This document shows, piece after piece, positions 7,892-16,173 of a DNA stretch of 26,273 nucleotides. How positions within the stretch are numbered: the first letter of the stretch is position 1; the number at the start of each line of letters is the position of its first letter. The stretch is from a virus. Where the stretch lies: IMG/VR virus record IMGVR_UViG_3300021425_000163, positions 1 through 26,273 of that record, one strand, 5' to 3'. The position numbers and the translations under genes were made by a program. Below the pieces are notes generated by a model, which worked only from the letters and a program-made list of their open reading frames with translations, was not told the DNA's origin and searched no databases.

Positions 7892-10170
7892 TATTGGTTA
7901 CTCAAGTCTGCTATAGTAATTTCAACTTCTTCTTTGCCACTAGCTTTTTGCAATCTAGCAATATACTCTTCATTCCAGTTATACATTGCTTCTTGTAGCT
8001 GACGCGATTGTTCTTGTTTCATTTCGCGGCTTTGACGCAACTCGTTTTGTGCGCCTTCAAAAAACTTAGCAATAAATTCTGGCACTTCATCTATATTGCC
8101 TACACCCTGACCAATTAATCTAAATACGTTATTATTACTTAACAGCTTTCTTGCTTTAGCCGCCTGCTCTGGGGGCATCTTATATTCTTCTAAGAACCTT
8201 CTCCTGTTAAGAATTGGTCTTTGCGCCTGCTCTTCCAAACCTTTGACATACTCATCCTGCACAGCAGGATAATCTATGCTTGGATTTGCTCTTTCATCTA
8301 CAGGTTGCAATGAGCCATCTGGCATTCTTATCATTACAGCGTAAGTTGGTGTACGTTTTTTTGCCATAGTTGCAGTCTCAGTATCAGATATTAATATAAT
8401 ATCTTCAGGTGCAAACCCATCACCGTACTTAGCCACCAACTCTTTGTGTAAACTTTCTCTAATCCAAGAGGCATCTTTTGTTTTGCCAAGACCATAAAAA
8501 TCTTCTGGAGCGTGTCGTAAAAAACCAAACTCACCAACTTTATAGCTATTTTGCATTTTCTTAACAGCGTACTCAGATGCTCTGTCTGCTTCAAACCCTA
8601 GTAAATAATTATCTTCAGTCAGAGTTTTTAGGTCAGCAATCATTTCGTCTCTATTAATGTCGCTTGGGGTAAACTGTGTACCAAATCCAAATACACCTGT
8701 TTCAAACGCATCGTCAATTATTTTAGCATACCCCTCATATCTTTCAGTCTTATCAACTGAGAGTTCTGCTTTGCGAGCCTCTACTAAAGCTTGGCGTGTG
8801 CTGTTGGGTGGAAATGCAATATCTTTTGCTCTTTGTAACGCTTCATCAAAATCATAGAACTCCATATTTCTTTGGATAGCGTCTGCATATACTAAATCTT
8901 GCCCACTAAAGGCATCTGGCATCCCTTGTAAGGCATTTAATTCTGTAATAGTTTGTGCCGCCACAATAACTGCATCAGGCTCGTTAGAACGCAAATCTGT
9001 GAGTATTTCAGTCTTCATTGTTTTTGGCATAGCACGAACTTGATTAACGTAATCTATACGCTCATCCATACGCATTTCTATGTTTTCTGAAAACTGTGTG
9101 CGTTGTTCGTTATAGTGGTTATCAATATCTGTGTCTGTGATTACATCTGAAGTAACTGCAGGTTCATCTGTGAATCTTGCTGATACGTTTGCTATACCGT
9201 TTGCTTTGCGTATTTCAGCATCAGACATCTCAACAGTTTTATTATACTCAGTTACATACTGATTTACTTGTGTTTCAAGTTGTTTGCGTAGCGTTTCGTT
9301 TTGTTGTGCATCTAACTCACTCAAAGGAGTTGTGCGTAATTCTGCTAACACGCCATTAGCTATCTTAATAATATCTTCTGGCTTTTGGTCTGAATCAAGC
9401 AGTCTTTGGAACTGCCCTTTTTGTGTTGCTATAGCTACAGAGTCTTCAAGTTGCTTGCGTCTTGATGCTATTTCTTTAGGCGTTAATAACCCTACAGCAC
9501 TGTCCAAATCGCTATTAACTTTTTCTAATGCTTCTTGTAATGAGTCTGTTTCGCCTGTGAAGGCAAGGTTACTTGCTTGGTCAACGCTAGAGTTGAATCC
9601 ATCTAGCAAATTACCTTTAACTTGTGCGTCTACAATCCTTTGTTCTTCTTTTTGTACGCGATTAAAATATGTTTTTTGTGACCTATTAGCATAAGCATCT
9701 ACATCAAGGGTTGCCCACTCAGGTAAAGCCTCACGAATACCTTTAAGACCTTCATTAACAATCTTATTAAAGTTTGCAGTATCATTTGGGTACTGGGCTT
9801 CAGCATCAGCAAATATTCTGTCTACTCTTGGATACGTTCCATTAATATAAGCTTTCATAACAGTAGTGTTATATTGTGAATCGCCAATATTTCCACTCAT
9901 CCTCAACTCAGGTGCTACGCCCTTTTCTGCTATTTCTGCACCTTCTGTCATGCCTTCGATTCTAGCTTCTTCTCTTGTTTTTCTTTGTTCCTGTGCCTTT
10001 TCTTCTCGTTCTTTTTCTGCACGTTCAGTAAGTTCTTTACGAACCATCGTGTCAGTAATGCCGCCCAATGTGTCCCCCAATCCTGCTAAGGCTCGCATAC
10101 GAATCTCACCCGAACGGTCTAATGCGCCCGCAGTAAATGTGCCATATCGTTTGATTGGTTTTATAGCCAT
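7891..10170 (-). CDS. Internal virion protein (gp15-like position), helical
   Basis: This 759-residue protein starts 5 bases after the stop of the 135-residue gene and overlaps the next gene by one base. It begins MAIKPIKRYGTFTAGALDRS and is then strongly helical and charged. Residues about 45-75 form a likely coiled coil rich in E, K and R (TERAEKEREEKAQEQRKTREE), and a second Glu/Gln/Arg-rich stretch lies near the C-terminus. No signal peptide or membrane segment is seen. Size and place between a small hydrophobic-N-terminus protein and a very large internal protein match the gp14-gp15-gp16 order of T7-like virions. The role is inferred as part of the ejected core. Confidence 0.65.
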   Translation of the reverse strand: MAIKPIKRYGTFTAGALDRSGEIRMRALAGLGDTLGGITDTMVRKELTERAEKEREEKAQEQRKTREEARIEGMTEGAEIAEKGVAPELRMSGNIGDSQYNTTVMKAYINGTYPRVDRIFADAEAQYPNDTANFNKIVNEGLKGIREALPEWATLDVDAYANRSQKTYFNRVQKEEQRIVDAQVKGNLLDGFNSSVDQASNLAFTGETDSLQEALEKVNSDLDSAVGLLTPKEIASRRKQLEDSVAIATQKGQFQRLLDSDQKPEDIIKIANGVLAELRTTPLSELDAQQNETLRKQLETQVNQYVTEYNKTVEMSDAEIRKANGIANVSARFTDEPAVTSDVITDTDIDNHYNEQRTQFSENIEMRMDERIDYVNQVRAMPKTMKTEILTDLRSNEPDAVIVAAQTITELNALQGMPDAFSGQDLVYADAIQRNMEFYDFDEALQRAKDIAFPPNSTRQALVEARKAELSVDKTERYEGYAKIIDDAFETGVFGFGTQFTPSDINRDEMIADLKTLTEDNYLLGFEADRASEYAVKKMQNSYKVGEFGFLRHAPEDFYGLGKTKDASWIRESLHKELVAKYGDGFAPEDIILISDTETATMAKKRTPTYAVMIRMPDGSLQPVDERANPSIDYPAVQDEYVKGLEEQAQRPILNRRRFLEEYKMPPEQAAKARKLLSNNNVFRLIGQGVGNIDEVPEFIAKFFEGAQNELRQSREMKQEQSRQLQEAMYNWNEEYIARLQKASGKEEVEITIADLSNQ

Positions 10171-10175
10171 GTTAT

Positions 10176-10583
10176 TTATCCGTAGTAGACTTTTGCGGCT
10201 TTTTCACCGCCACCTAATAATGAACTTGCCGCGCCCACTGTACCTGCAAACCTTGCGGCTTCTCCTTCACGACGCAATCTGTCTTGTTTGAGACGCTCTG
10301 TAAGAGATATAGCTTCTTCAGACGCACCAATCGTCTTAGATGCTTTTAAGGCTATACTAGCAGGTGTGCCTTCTGACAAAATACCACTAGTTGCCATAGC
10401 AAGCGTGTTAGCCGCAATCTGTTTGTTTAACTCTTCGCGTCTAGCTAACTCTTCAGTTTTAGCTTGCAACCGCTTTTCTTCTGCCTGTCGCTTCAAAGCC
10501 GCTTCTTGAGCCTTACCTGTTTGGTATTGCCCATACGCTGAAACTGCTGAACTGACACCTATTGCCGCATATAACCAAAACAT
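10176..10583 (-). CDS. Small internal virion protein (gp14-like position)
   Basis: This is a 135-residue protein, 10 bases after the nozzle-like gene. It opens with a hydrophobic helix (residues 1-17, MFWLYAAIGVSSAVSAYG), continues with a long charged helix (about 24-55, rich in Lys, Glu, Ala and Gln), then an Ala/Ser/Gly region (SGILSEGTPASIAL at 66-79) and a second charged helix, and ends in a Gly/Ala-rich tail. This profile, a small Ala-rich protein with an N-terminal membrane-like helix ahead of two large helical proteins, fits the smallest ejected core protein of podoviruses, which enters the outer membrane in T7. The assignment rests on profile and order. Confidence 0.6.
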   Translation of the reverse strand: MFWLYAAIGVSSAVSAYGQYQTGKAQEAALKRQAEEKRLQAKTEELARREELNKQIAANTLAMATSGILSEGTPASIALKASKTIGASEEAISLTERLKQDRLRREGEAARFAGTVGAASSLLGGGEKAAKVYYG

Positions 10584-10593
10584 TATCTTACCT

Positions 10594-13539
10594 CTACGAT
10601 GATTCTATCTCATATTCAATCGCCTGTATGTGCATAGGCGTATTATCTGTATTGGTAATAGTTGGTGCTACATCAATGCCCCAACCTATACCACCATTGT
10701 TATCCTGTATTATACCAGTGCGCGGTGTTCTATCTGTCTGCTCACCTGCATCTGGGTTGCCATCTTCTAGTATGCCAGCCTCAATGCCTTCTACGCGCAC
10801 TTTAGATGTCTCATGCACTCGCATATTCATGCGTGTAATCTTCTTCTCTCGCATAACATTCAAACCACTGCCCATGTTCGAGTTTACTGGCATTGGTTTA
10901 ACTGTAGCATCTATACTAAAACCAATCTCTAGGTTGTCAATAGGCAACTCATTCTGACTAAAGGTAATGTATACAGGTATAGTACCTGACAAAACTGTCT
11001 TACTTGGTAACACTACTCCATCAGCTATAGGAGTAACTACTAGACCTGTTATGTTATCTACTGTTAAACCTAAATTAGTTGAGTTCACGTTAGTAAACTT
11101 CAAGGAAAAGTCTAGGTTATGGTCAAAGCTATAACGACACAATGAGCGTACAATGTCATTTTGTATCTCACGTTTGTAAATAAGATACAGTTCGTTATTA
11201 ACAGTACATACACGCTCAATAAAAGTATCCGTTTGACCTGTGCCAATACTGCAAGCCGCACCAAATGGGAATGAGAATAAGTCGTTAGGGTCGCGCAACT
11301 GCCAGTAACCACCAAAACCTTGCTTGCTCCACAACACATTAAATTCATCAGCGTTAGTAGGTGGTGTATTCCATGTAAGCGTTCTACTGTATGTCCCACC
11401 ATCAACTTCTATATCACCGTAAGTATCAAACTCAGGGTCAGTAAATGGTATCTCTAACCCATCTACAGGGGTGCTGTCAGCACTAGTAACAGATACTTTA
11501 ATAGAGTTAGCACTTATAGTCTCTACAGTTAGGTATACTGCATCACCTGCTAGTGGGGCAAAGTGTCGTGCCAATGTATTACAGTATGGCGATTCTGTGC
11601 CTGATGCTGACTGTGTATGCTTAGTAAAGCCGTTAATATCCTGTGAGCGTAACGTGTTGAGGACAGCCATAGTGCCGTCATCATTAACAATGTACACCCA
11701 ATTACTATCCTCTGTAGCTGTACCGCTTAATGCCGCCATGTCTACAGGGTTCTTGATTAAGTGTGATGACAACACAGACAAGTCATTAGAGGTGTACGCA
11801 TCCTCATTGAATGAAAATAGGAACTGTCGTAATGTCTTACCATTTCTATCTAGGAATAGTGTCGCTCCATCCATAGCCTGTGGCTGTATCTTTAATGAGC
11901 CATGTTGTGTTTGTGAGACAACATCAACTGTAGCAGGCGTGTTGCCCTTAACGATGAACTCAGCACCTACACAAAATACTTGTAGTGCGCGGTCAGATAC
12001 TAGGTTCTGTATTTCAGTTAGCTTGTCAGACGCAATAGTAACAAAGATAGCTTCATCATCTTCACCGCCACGAATCTCGAAGTTAAAGAAAGACCCTGCG
12101 CTAGAAGCAAACAGTGATTGTGGTTTTGACTTAGTGCCACCAAACCATAAGCGACCTGCATGGAATGCACCCATGCGAGGATAGCCTCTTGTATCACTCC
12201 ATATATCTTCTTTGCGTGACGTACCTACTGTAGTTGATTCAAACGTAATTTCGTGCTGTACTGCACCTGTAGTAAAATACCCAGAAAACAACTCATAACT
12301 GTTAGCAGAGTCATTTGCCATTGTTATGGTGTACGTTGTGCCTGAAGTGTATGTAACAGATATGCCTGTATCACCAAAAACAGGCATTTCTTGTAAATGT
12401 CTTCTAAGATTTTCAGCCGTTGCCGCTTGCTCGTCAGTAGTTGCACTGCCTGCGTAAGATGTATTTTTACTTAACACGCCATCAACATCTACTTGGTACT
12501 GGTCACCTATTTTTGCGCTAGAACCAAATGCAATCGTTTGTACAGCACTTACAGCAGTGGGGCTTAACTCATCGTTATAGTCAAACTGCGGAACATGAAT
12601 AAATGGTATAGCATCTGTTAAACAGCTATCTTTGCCATCAGAGTCTTTGTCTTTAATTATACGTCTAGGCGCGTGCTCCTCGTGGAACAATAGTATAACG
12701 TTCTCATAAGATACAACACGAACATCCTGCATCTGTGGACTAGTGTATGGTGTCCATACATCTGCGACCAATGTAGTGTCTGTAGAGCCTGCGTGTGGTA
12801 TGCGATATAACGCTAAGTTACCTGCGGTTAATACACACAGATAATGTTTGTTTTCTGCTATAGAAAACTCATGTAACTTCACATCGCCAAATACAGGCAA
12901 GCCTGAACCTGCGGCTGTTTCTTTTCTGAACAGTTGAAACTGTCCACATTTAATGTATGCGCCTGATGCGCTACCATGTGTATTCTCTACAACTAAACGC
13001 CAGTATTGTCTTTCATAAGAGCCTGAAAACTGGTATGGCACTCTAATTCTTAGTGACTTTTTGTTATTGTTTATTGTAAATGTATCCAAAGTTCCCCATC
13101 CAGTAGTACCATTTATACTGTACTGCACCTTCATGGTTATATCTTCGTTATTCGGATTTTGTACGCTTGTATAAATATTCTGTATATCAATAATCTCAGG
13201 CGTTCTAGCTAAACCTAAATCATAACGGCAGAAAACGTGGGTAATGTTTACACCAATAGCACCTAGCGTCACATACGTTTCAGGGTCGTTATCATCAATA
13301 GCTGATGTAACCGTACCCATAGTAGACGTTTTAGAGCCTGTAAGCTGTTGTAGTGAGGGTATAACACTACCGAGGTTTTCCGTACCGCCACGCTTCTTTA
13401 GCCCGCCCTGTGGGACTATAAGTACGTTGTCAGCAGTCTCTACACCCTGATAGTATTGGTCTAGGTCTGTACGCCCTTTTAGTAAAGGAGATAACTCACC
13501 ACTGGCAAAGTTAGTTTGAATTGAACGTGACTTAGCCAT
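10594..13539 (-). CDS. Tail nozzle / tail tubular protein B-like
   Basis: This 981-residue protein has a one-base TAATG overlap with the tail tubular A-like gene. Its N-terminus (IQTNFASGELSPLLKGRTDL, then YYQGVETADNVLIVPQGGL and KKRGGTENL) is the signature opening of large podovirus tail proteins with the pattern NF..GELSP.L.GR.DL..Y..G......N..V.P.GG...R.GT. The rest is beta-rich. RRIIKDK, PRMGAFHAGRLWFGGTKSKP and a late segment GFGGYWQLRDPNDLFSFPFG are recognisable landmarks of this type. It probably forms the tail nozzle beyond the adaptor ring, filling the role of T7 gp12. The ending at 10594 is unambiguous. Homology to gp12 itself is inferred from role and order, not from sequence similarity that I can show. 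Confidence 0.75.
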   Translation of the reverse strand: MAKSRSIQTNFASGELSPLLKGRTDLDQYYQGVETADNVLIVPQGGLKKRGGTENLGSVIPSLQQLTGSKTSTMGTVTSAIDDNDPETYVTLGAIGVNITHVFCRYDLGLARTPEIIDIQNIYTSVQNPNNEDITMKVQYSINGTTGWGTLDTFTINNNKKSLRIRVPYQFSGSYERQYWRLVVENTHGSASGAYIKCGQFQLFRKETAAGSGLPVFGDVKLHEFSIAENKHYLCVLTAGNLALYRIPHAGSTDTTLVADVWTPYTSPQMQDVRVVSYENVILLFHEEHAPRRIIKDKDSDGKDSCLTDAIPFIHVPQFDYNDELSPTAVSAVQTIAFGSSAKIGDQYQVDVDGVLSKNTSYAGSATTDEQAATAENLRRHLQEMPVFGDTGISVTYTSGTTYTITMANDSANSYELFSGYFTTGAVQHEITFESTTVGTSRKEDIWSDTRGYPRMGAFHAGRLWFGGTKSKPQSLFASSAGSFFNFEIRGGEDDEAIFVTIASDKLTEIQNLVSDRALQVFCVGAEFIVKGNTPATVDVVSQTQHGSLKIQPQAMDGATLFLDRNGKTLRQFLFSFNEDAYTSNDLSVLSSHLIKNPVDMAALSGTATEDSNWVYIVNDDGTMAVLNTLRSQDINGFTKHTQSASGTESPYCNTLARHFAPLAGDAVYLTVETISANSIKVSVTSADSTPVDGLEIPFTDPEFDTYGDIEVDGGTYSRTLTWNTPPTNADEFNVLWSKQGFGGYWQLRDPNDLFSFPFGAACSIGTGQTDTFIERVCTVNNELYLIYKREIQNDIVRSLCRYSFDHNLDFSLKFTNVNSTNLGLTVDNITGLVVTPIADGVVLPSKTVLSGTIPVYITFSQNELPIDNLEIGFSIDATVKPMPVNSNMGSGLNVMREKKITRMNMRVHETSKVRVEGIEAGILEDGNPDAGEQTDRTPRTGIIQDNNGGIGWGIDVAPTITNTDNTPMHIQAIEYEIESS

Positions 13540-14132
13540 TAGTACCTCACATCAATAAAGGGTCTGTCCTGAATCGGTGTAATTGGATGTTGTTGTGAAT
13601 CTGTGTAACGCGCCATGCGTGATGCGTTTTGATACTGCTCTGCCATCAACTGCATAGATGCCGCACTGTCACGAATAGATGGTGCAAAATCCATAGCTAG
13701 TCTGTACTCTAACATCTTAGAAAAGTAGACAGGAAAATCTGCTTCTGTAATATTAGCAATGTAATCGCAAAACAATTCACCAGTGTGATTAGTCAATAAG
13801 TGCTGACCTGTGAATGAGCCACCGCTACCAGTGCTTGTACTTCTGTACAATAAATAATCAACTTTAGGATTAGTTGTTACTAATACAAGGAAATCATTTG
13901 GCAGTACATACTGATATTTGTACTGAGTTCCTTCTGGCGCAGAAGAAGCCTCGACAAGTTCATCTTTCTTTCTAGCAAAGCCCCAACGATACTTAGTCAA
14001 CTCATTCTGAACGATGTTGTCATACAGGTTGAGTGCGACTTTGTGAGCGCGAGAGTTGCCTGATAGAGAATCCAATGGCATATCACCAATTAGAATCAAC
14101 GCATTGTTAATTAAACCTAGCTTAGTAGCCAT
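13539..14132 (-). CDS. Head-tail adaptor / tail tubular protein A-like
   Basis: This 197-residue protein is the first gene after the capsid terminator. The N-terminus MATKLGLINNALILIGDMPL, followed by an ALNLYDNIVQNEL and KYRWGFARKK pattern, is typical of tail tubular protein A-like adaptors: a start with N.AL..lG, then a tyrosine-containing helix, then W.FA.... YVLPNDFLVLV at 76-86 and a C-terminal helical part (YFSKMLEYRLAMDFAPSI) also fit. The length matches T7 gp11 (196 residues). It would form the ring between portal and nozzle. It is immediately followed by the nozzle-like gene with stop/start overlap, which fits translational coupling of two partner proteins. Confidence 0.78.
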   Translation of the reverse strand: MATKLGLINNALILIGDMPLDSLSGNSRAHKVALNLYDNIVQNELTKYRWGFARKKDELVEASSAPEGTQYKYQYVLPNDFLVLVTTNPKVDYLLYRSTSTGSGGSFTGQHLLTNHTGELFCDYIANITEADFPVYFSKMLEYRLAMDFAPSIRDSAASMQLMAEQYQNASRMARYTDSQQHPITPIQDRPFIDVRY

Positions 14133-14146
14133 CTTATCTCCAAAGG

Positions 14147-14168
14147 AAAAGGGGGGCGAACCCCCCTT
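14147..14168 (-). terminator. Rho-independent terminator after the capsid gene
   Basis: Read on the minus strand, this is an 8-base stem, AAGGGGGG pairing with CCCCCCTT, closed by a TTCG tetraloop and running into TTTT, 11 bases after the capsid stop. The six G:C pairs and the UUCG-type loop make it extremely stable. It sits between the capsid gene and the tail adaptor gene, so it would cap capsid transcripts while allowing some read-through into the tail genes. Confidence 0.88.
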
Positions 14169-14178
14169 ATAAGCCTAA

Positions 14179-15015
14179 TTAGGCAGGTGTTGCATCGTAA
14201 TTGACTTGAATCAAGCCTGCAGTGTCGCGAACAGCCGCGCCTGCTTTCAACATACCGTTACAAAGGTGAGAAACTTTCTCTGGAATGTAATCGATAGTAG
14301 TTTTGTTATCAATGCCGATAGCAAGACCAATAGCATCTTTAGCAAATGCGTAGCCTGCAGTTACGTCACCAGTAGTAGTTAGACCACCAACTGTACGGTC
14401 TTCAATAACAATCACGTTGAAGCCTGCAAATGTGTTTACTTCACCATTCACAAGAGCCTTAACATTTTGGTAATCAGCGTTTGATACTTTATCATCAGCT
14501 AATAGACCTGCAAGACCTGCACCACTGATAGCACAGTATAGGTCAGCAGAACCAACACCACCTTTAACTAATTCAACTTTAGCATCGATGAGGTCTTCTG
14601 CGGCAAGAGCAGTAGTGCCAACACCAACAGTAGCGGCAGGAGTAGCGGCATCCATTGCAGAGATAACGATGTCATCAAGTCTACGACCTAATGCGCCCGC
14701 AATAGTTTTAGCTAGTTCTTGCTTCTCATCAAAGTTTACTTCAGCCGCATCAAAGATGTCTGTGTACTCAGGCGCAACATAGTTGGCTAGAGTAGCAGTA
14801 ATCATGCTGTGTGCAACATCCATTGGAGTTACGTCAGTTTGAGTAGTGCCACGAGCAGTAGCAGTACCTTTGCCCATTGCGCGGAACTTGTAAGTGTCAC
14901 CAACTACGTTATTGCGTACGGTAACAGCGTTTCTTAGAAGTGAAGCGTTTTGGTAAGCATGCTTCACCATGCTGTCAAATTCTGTGACAGCTACAGGAGA
15001 TAGATTTACACTCAT
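14179..15015 (-). CDS. Major capsid protein
   Basis: This 278-residue protein lies directly after the scaffold gene and before a strong terminator, the standard place of the major capsid protein. An N-terminal arm (MSVNLSPVAVTEFDSMVKHAYQ), a beta-rich part with VGDTYKFRAMGKG, a helical spine with GALGRRLDDIVISAMDAA and an Ala/Gly-rich remainder are consistent with a compact HK97-fold capsid of the Phage_capsid_2 kind found with Bbp19-like proteins. The start at 15015 is supported by the GAGGATATTAAA leader. There is no sign of a protease domain or of a long cleavable delta domain, so scaffolding is supplied by the separate upstream gene. The gene has its own likely promoter and terminator, expected for the most abundant virion protein. 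Confidence 0.85.
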   Translation of the reverse strand: MSVNLSPVAVTEFDSMVKHAYQNASLLRNAVTVRNNVVGDTYKFRAMGKGTATARGTTQTDVTPMDVAHSMITATLANYVAPEYTDIFDAAEVNFDEKQELAKTIAGALGRRLDDIVISAMDAATPAATVGVGTTALAAEDLIDAKVELVKGGVGSADLYCAISGAGLAGLLADDKVSNADYQNVKALVNGEVNTFAGFNVIVIEDRTVGGLTTTGDVTAGYAFAKDAIGLAIGIDNKTTIDYIPEKVSHLCNGMLKAGAAVRDTAGLIQVNYDATPA

Positions 15016-15114
15016 TTTAATATCCTCGAAAAAGAGATTTTAATTTTAAAAGTTTTTCAAGGTTTTCGCTGAGTACCCAGTAAATTGGTCAGCATCCAAC
15101 CTAAATTTACCGAG

Positions 15115-15143
15115 CCTATAAGATAGGGTATTCGATGTGTCAA
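15115..15143 (-). promoter_or_regulatory. Sigma70-like promoter of the capsid gene
   Basis: On the minus strand a perfect -35 TTGACA (15138-15143) is separated by 17 bases from TATAGG (15115-15120, 4 of 6 to TATAAT). It lies in the 161-base gap between scaffold and capsid genes, about 100 bases before the capsid ATG. The long untranslated leader also has a GCTGA...TCAGC pairing near 15070-15095 that may fold. The promoter would raise capsid expression above that of the upstream genes. Confidence 0.55.
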
Positions 15144-15176
15144 TTATACACCGAACACCCCATAGAAGGCAATACG

Positions 15177-15890
15177 CTAACGCCCCTCAAATGAAGCAAG
15201 CATTTGCTGTATCTTTTTCTCGTGATTAACGTCTACACTACGCAGATAGTTACCATTGTCATCCATCTTAAACATCTCAGCTTCTACGTCTGCCCACGTT
15301 AGTCCTTGTGGATGCTCACCACCCTCGATAGGTAGTTTGGCAGGTACAGTAGCTTTGACGATAGTTTCAATCAACTTGATACTGTCAGCAGTAGTCACAA
15401 GGTCTTGCACTTGTGTGTACGTCTCAGCGTCTAAGTTGTTCTTTAAGAAGCCCTCAACATTCTTGATACGCTCACTAGCATTATCGCCTAGCTTGCGTAA
15501 CTCATTCTCTTGAGTAACTTCTTCTACTGCTTCTGTCTGCGCGTTTAATAGTTCCCATGCTTTGTCAAAGTTGTCCTGATTCATATTAGATTCAGTAGCA
15601 AACTCAACTAATGCTTCAGCTAGGGCATCATCTTGCGGTACGCCCTCTCCTAGTTGGTAACCATCTTTGGGTGCGCCAGTAAAGCCACCGAACTTCTTTT
15701 CTAGTTCAGTATAGGCTTTGGCTTGTTCTGCAACTGACTGATACTTGTCACCCTTGTACCATTCAGGTGTGTCTCCACTACCCTTAATACCTTCTGCTAG
15801 AAAATACTCACCTTCACTTAACGTGGGTGCGGCATTGTCTAACAAGGTATCGGTAGTAGTTTCTTCTACTACGGCTTGTTCTTCGGACAT
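15177..15890 (-). CDS. Scaffolding protein
   Basis: This 237-residue acidic protein starts one base after the Bbp19-like gene stop and directly precedes the capsid gene. It is rich in Glu, Asp, Gln and Ala, with a disordered acidic N-terminus (MSEEQAVVEETTTDTLLDN). A PEWYKGDKYQSVAEQAKAYTE-type segment and FGGFTGAPKDGYQL follow at about 41-83, a pattern I associate with podovirus capsid assembly proteins (GapPeeY). Helices fill the middle, and a C-terminal mixed-charge helix (VNHEKKIQQMLASFEGR) could bind the capsid protein, as in other scaffolds. It would act inside the prohead and leave before or during packaging. Confidence comes from composition, motif and position. Confidence 0.8.
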   Translation of the reverse strand: MSEEQAVVEETTTDTLLDNAAPTLSEGEYFLAEGIKGSGDTPEWYKGDKYQSVAEQAKAYTELEKKFGGFTGAPKDGYQLGEGVPQDDALAEALVEFATESNMNQDNFDKAWELLNAQTEAVEEVTQENELRKLGDNASERIKNVEGFLKNNLDAETYTQVQDLVTTADSIKLIETIVKATVPAKLPIEGGEHPQGLTWADVEAEMFKMDDNGNYLRSVDVNHEKKIQQMLASFEGR

Positions 15891-15891
15891 A

Positions 15892-16173
15892 TTAACCTCT
15901 TATTTTAGCTTGCTGTATTTGATTGATTACAAACTTAACCACGCCTGACTCACCATTATGGTAAGCAGATTCGTAATTAATATTTTGTGAACCAAAAGGA
16001 GTGTCGTTGTTATAGATAAATCGTGATGTTAAGTCTTCCAGAACCTTCTTTCCTTCAGACGTAGAAAAACAGGCACTATATGCTTTCGCTATCTCTAGTG
16101 CCTTCATGCGTTGTTCTTCTTTCAGTTTTGATACAGCTTCTTTATTCTCTGTATCTATACTGTCCCAACTCAT
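15892..16173 (-). CDS. Bbp19-like phage protein
   Basis: This 93-residue protein overlaps the portal stop by 4 bases (ATGA). The conserved layout is a helix with YSACFSTSEGKKVLEDLTSRF (residues about 32-52), then a Tyr-rich stretch (NINYESAYHNGESGVVKFVINQI). It matches the small Bbp19 family named after Bordetella phage BPP-1: a short helix, T.eG..VL.dL, an aromatic, then a .GrR.VV..I helix. These genes regularly lie between portal and scaffold in podoviruses. The molecular role is not established. Its coupling to portal translation suggests a structural or assembly function. Confidence 0.65.
   Translation of the reverse strand: MSWDSIDTENKEAVSKLKEEQRMKALEIAKAYSACFSTSEGKKVLEDLTSRFIYNNDTPFGSQNINYESAYHNGESGVVKFVINQIQQAKIRG

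Noticed and set aside
11471-12184. Long opposite-strand frame of 237 codons
   Set aside because: It lies wholly within the nozzle-like gene, has no separate ribosome site or known motif, and reads like an antisense shadow.
15115-15143. ACCCTATCTTAT in the capsid promoter resembling the 12-base repeat near 20781
   Set aside because: Similarity needs gaps and the orientation relative to transcription differs, so chance is likely.
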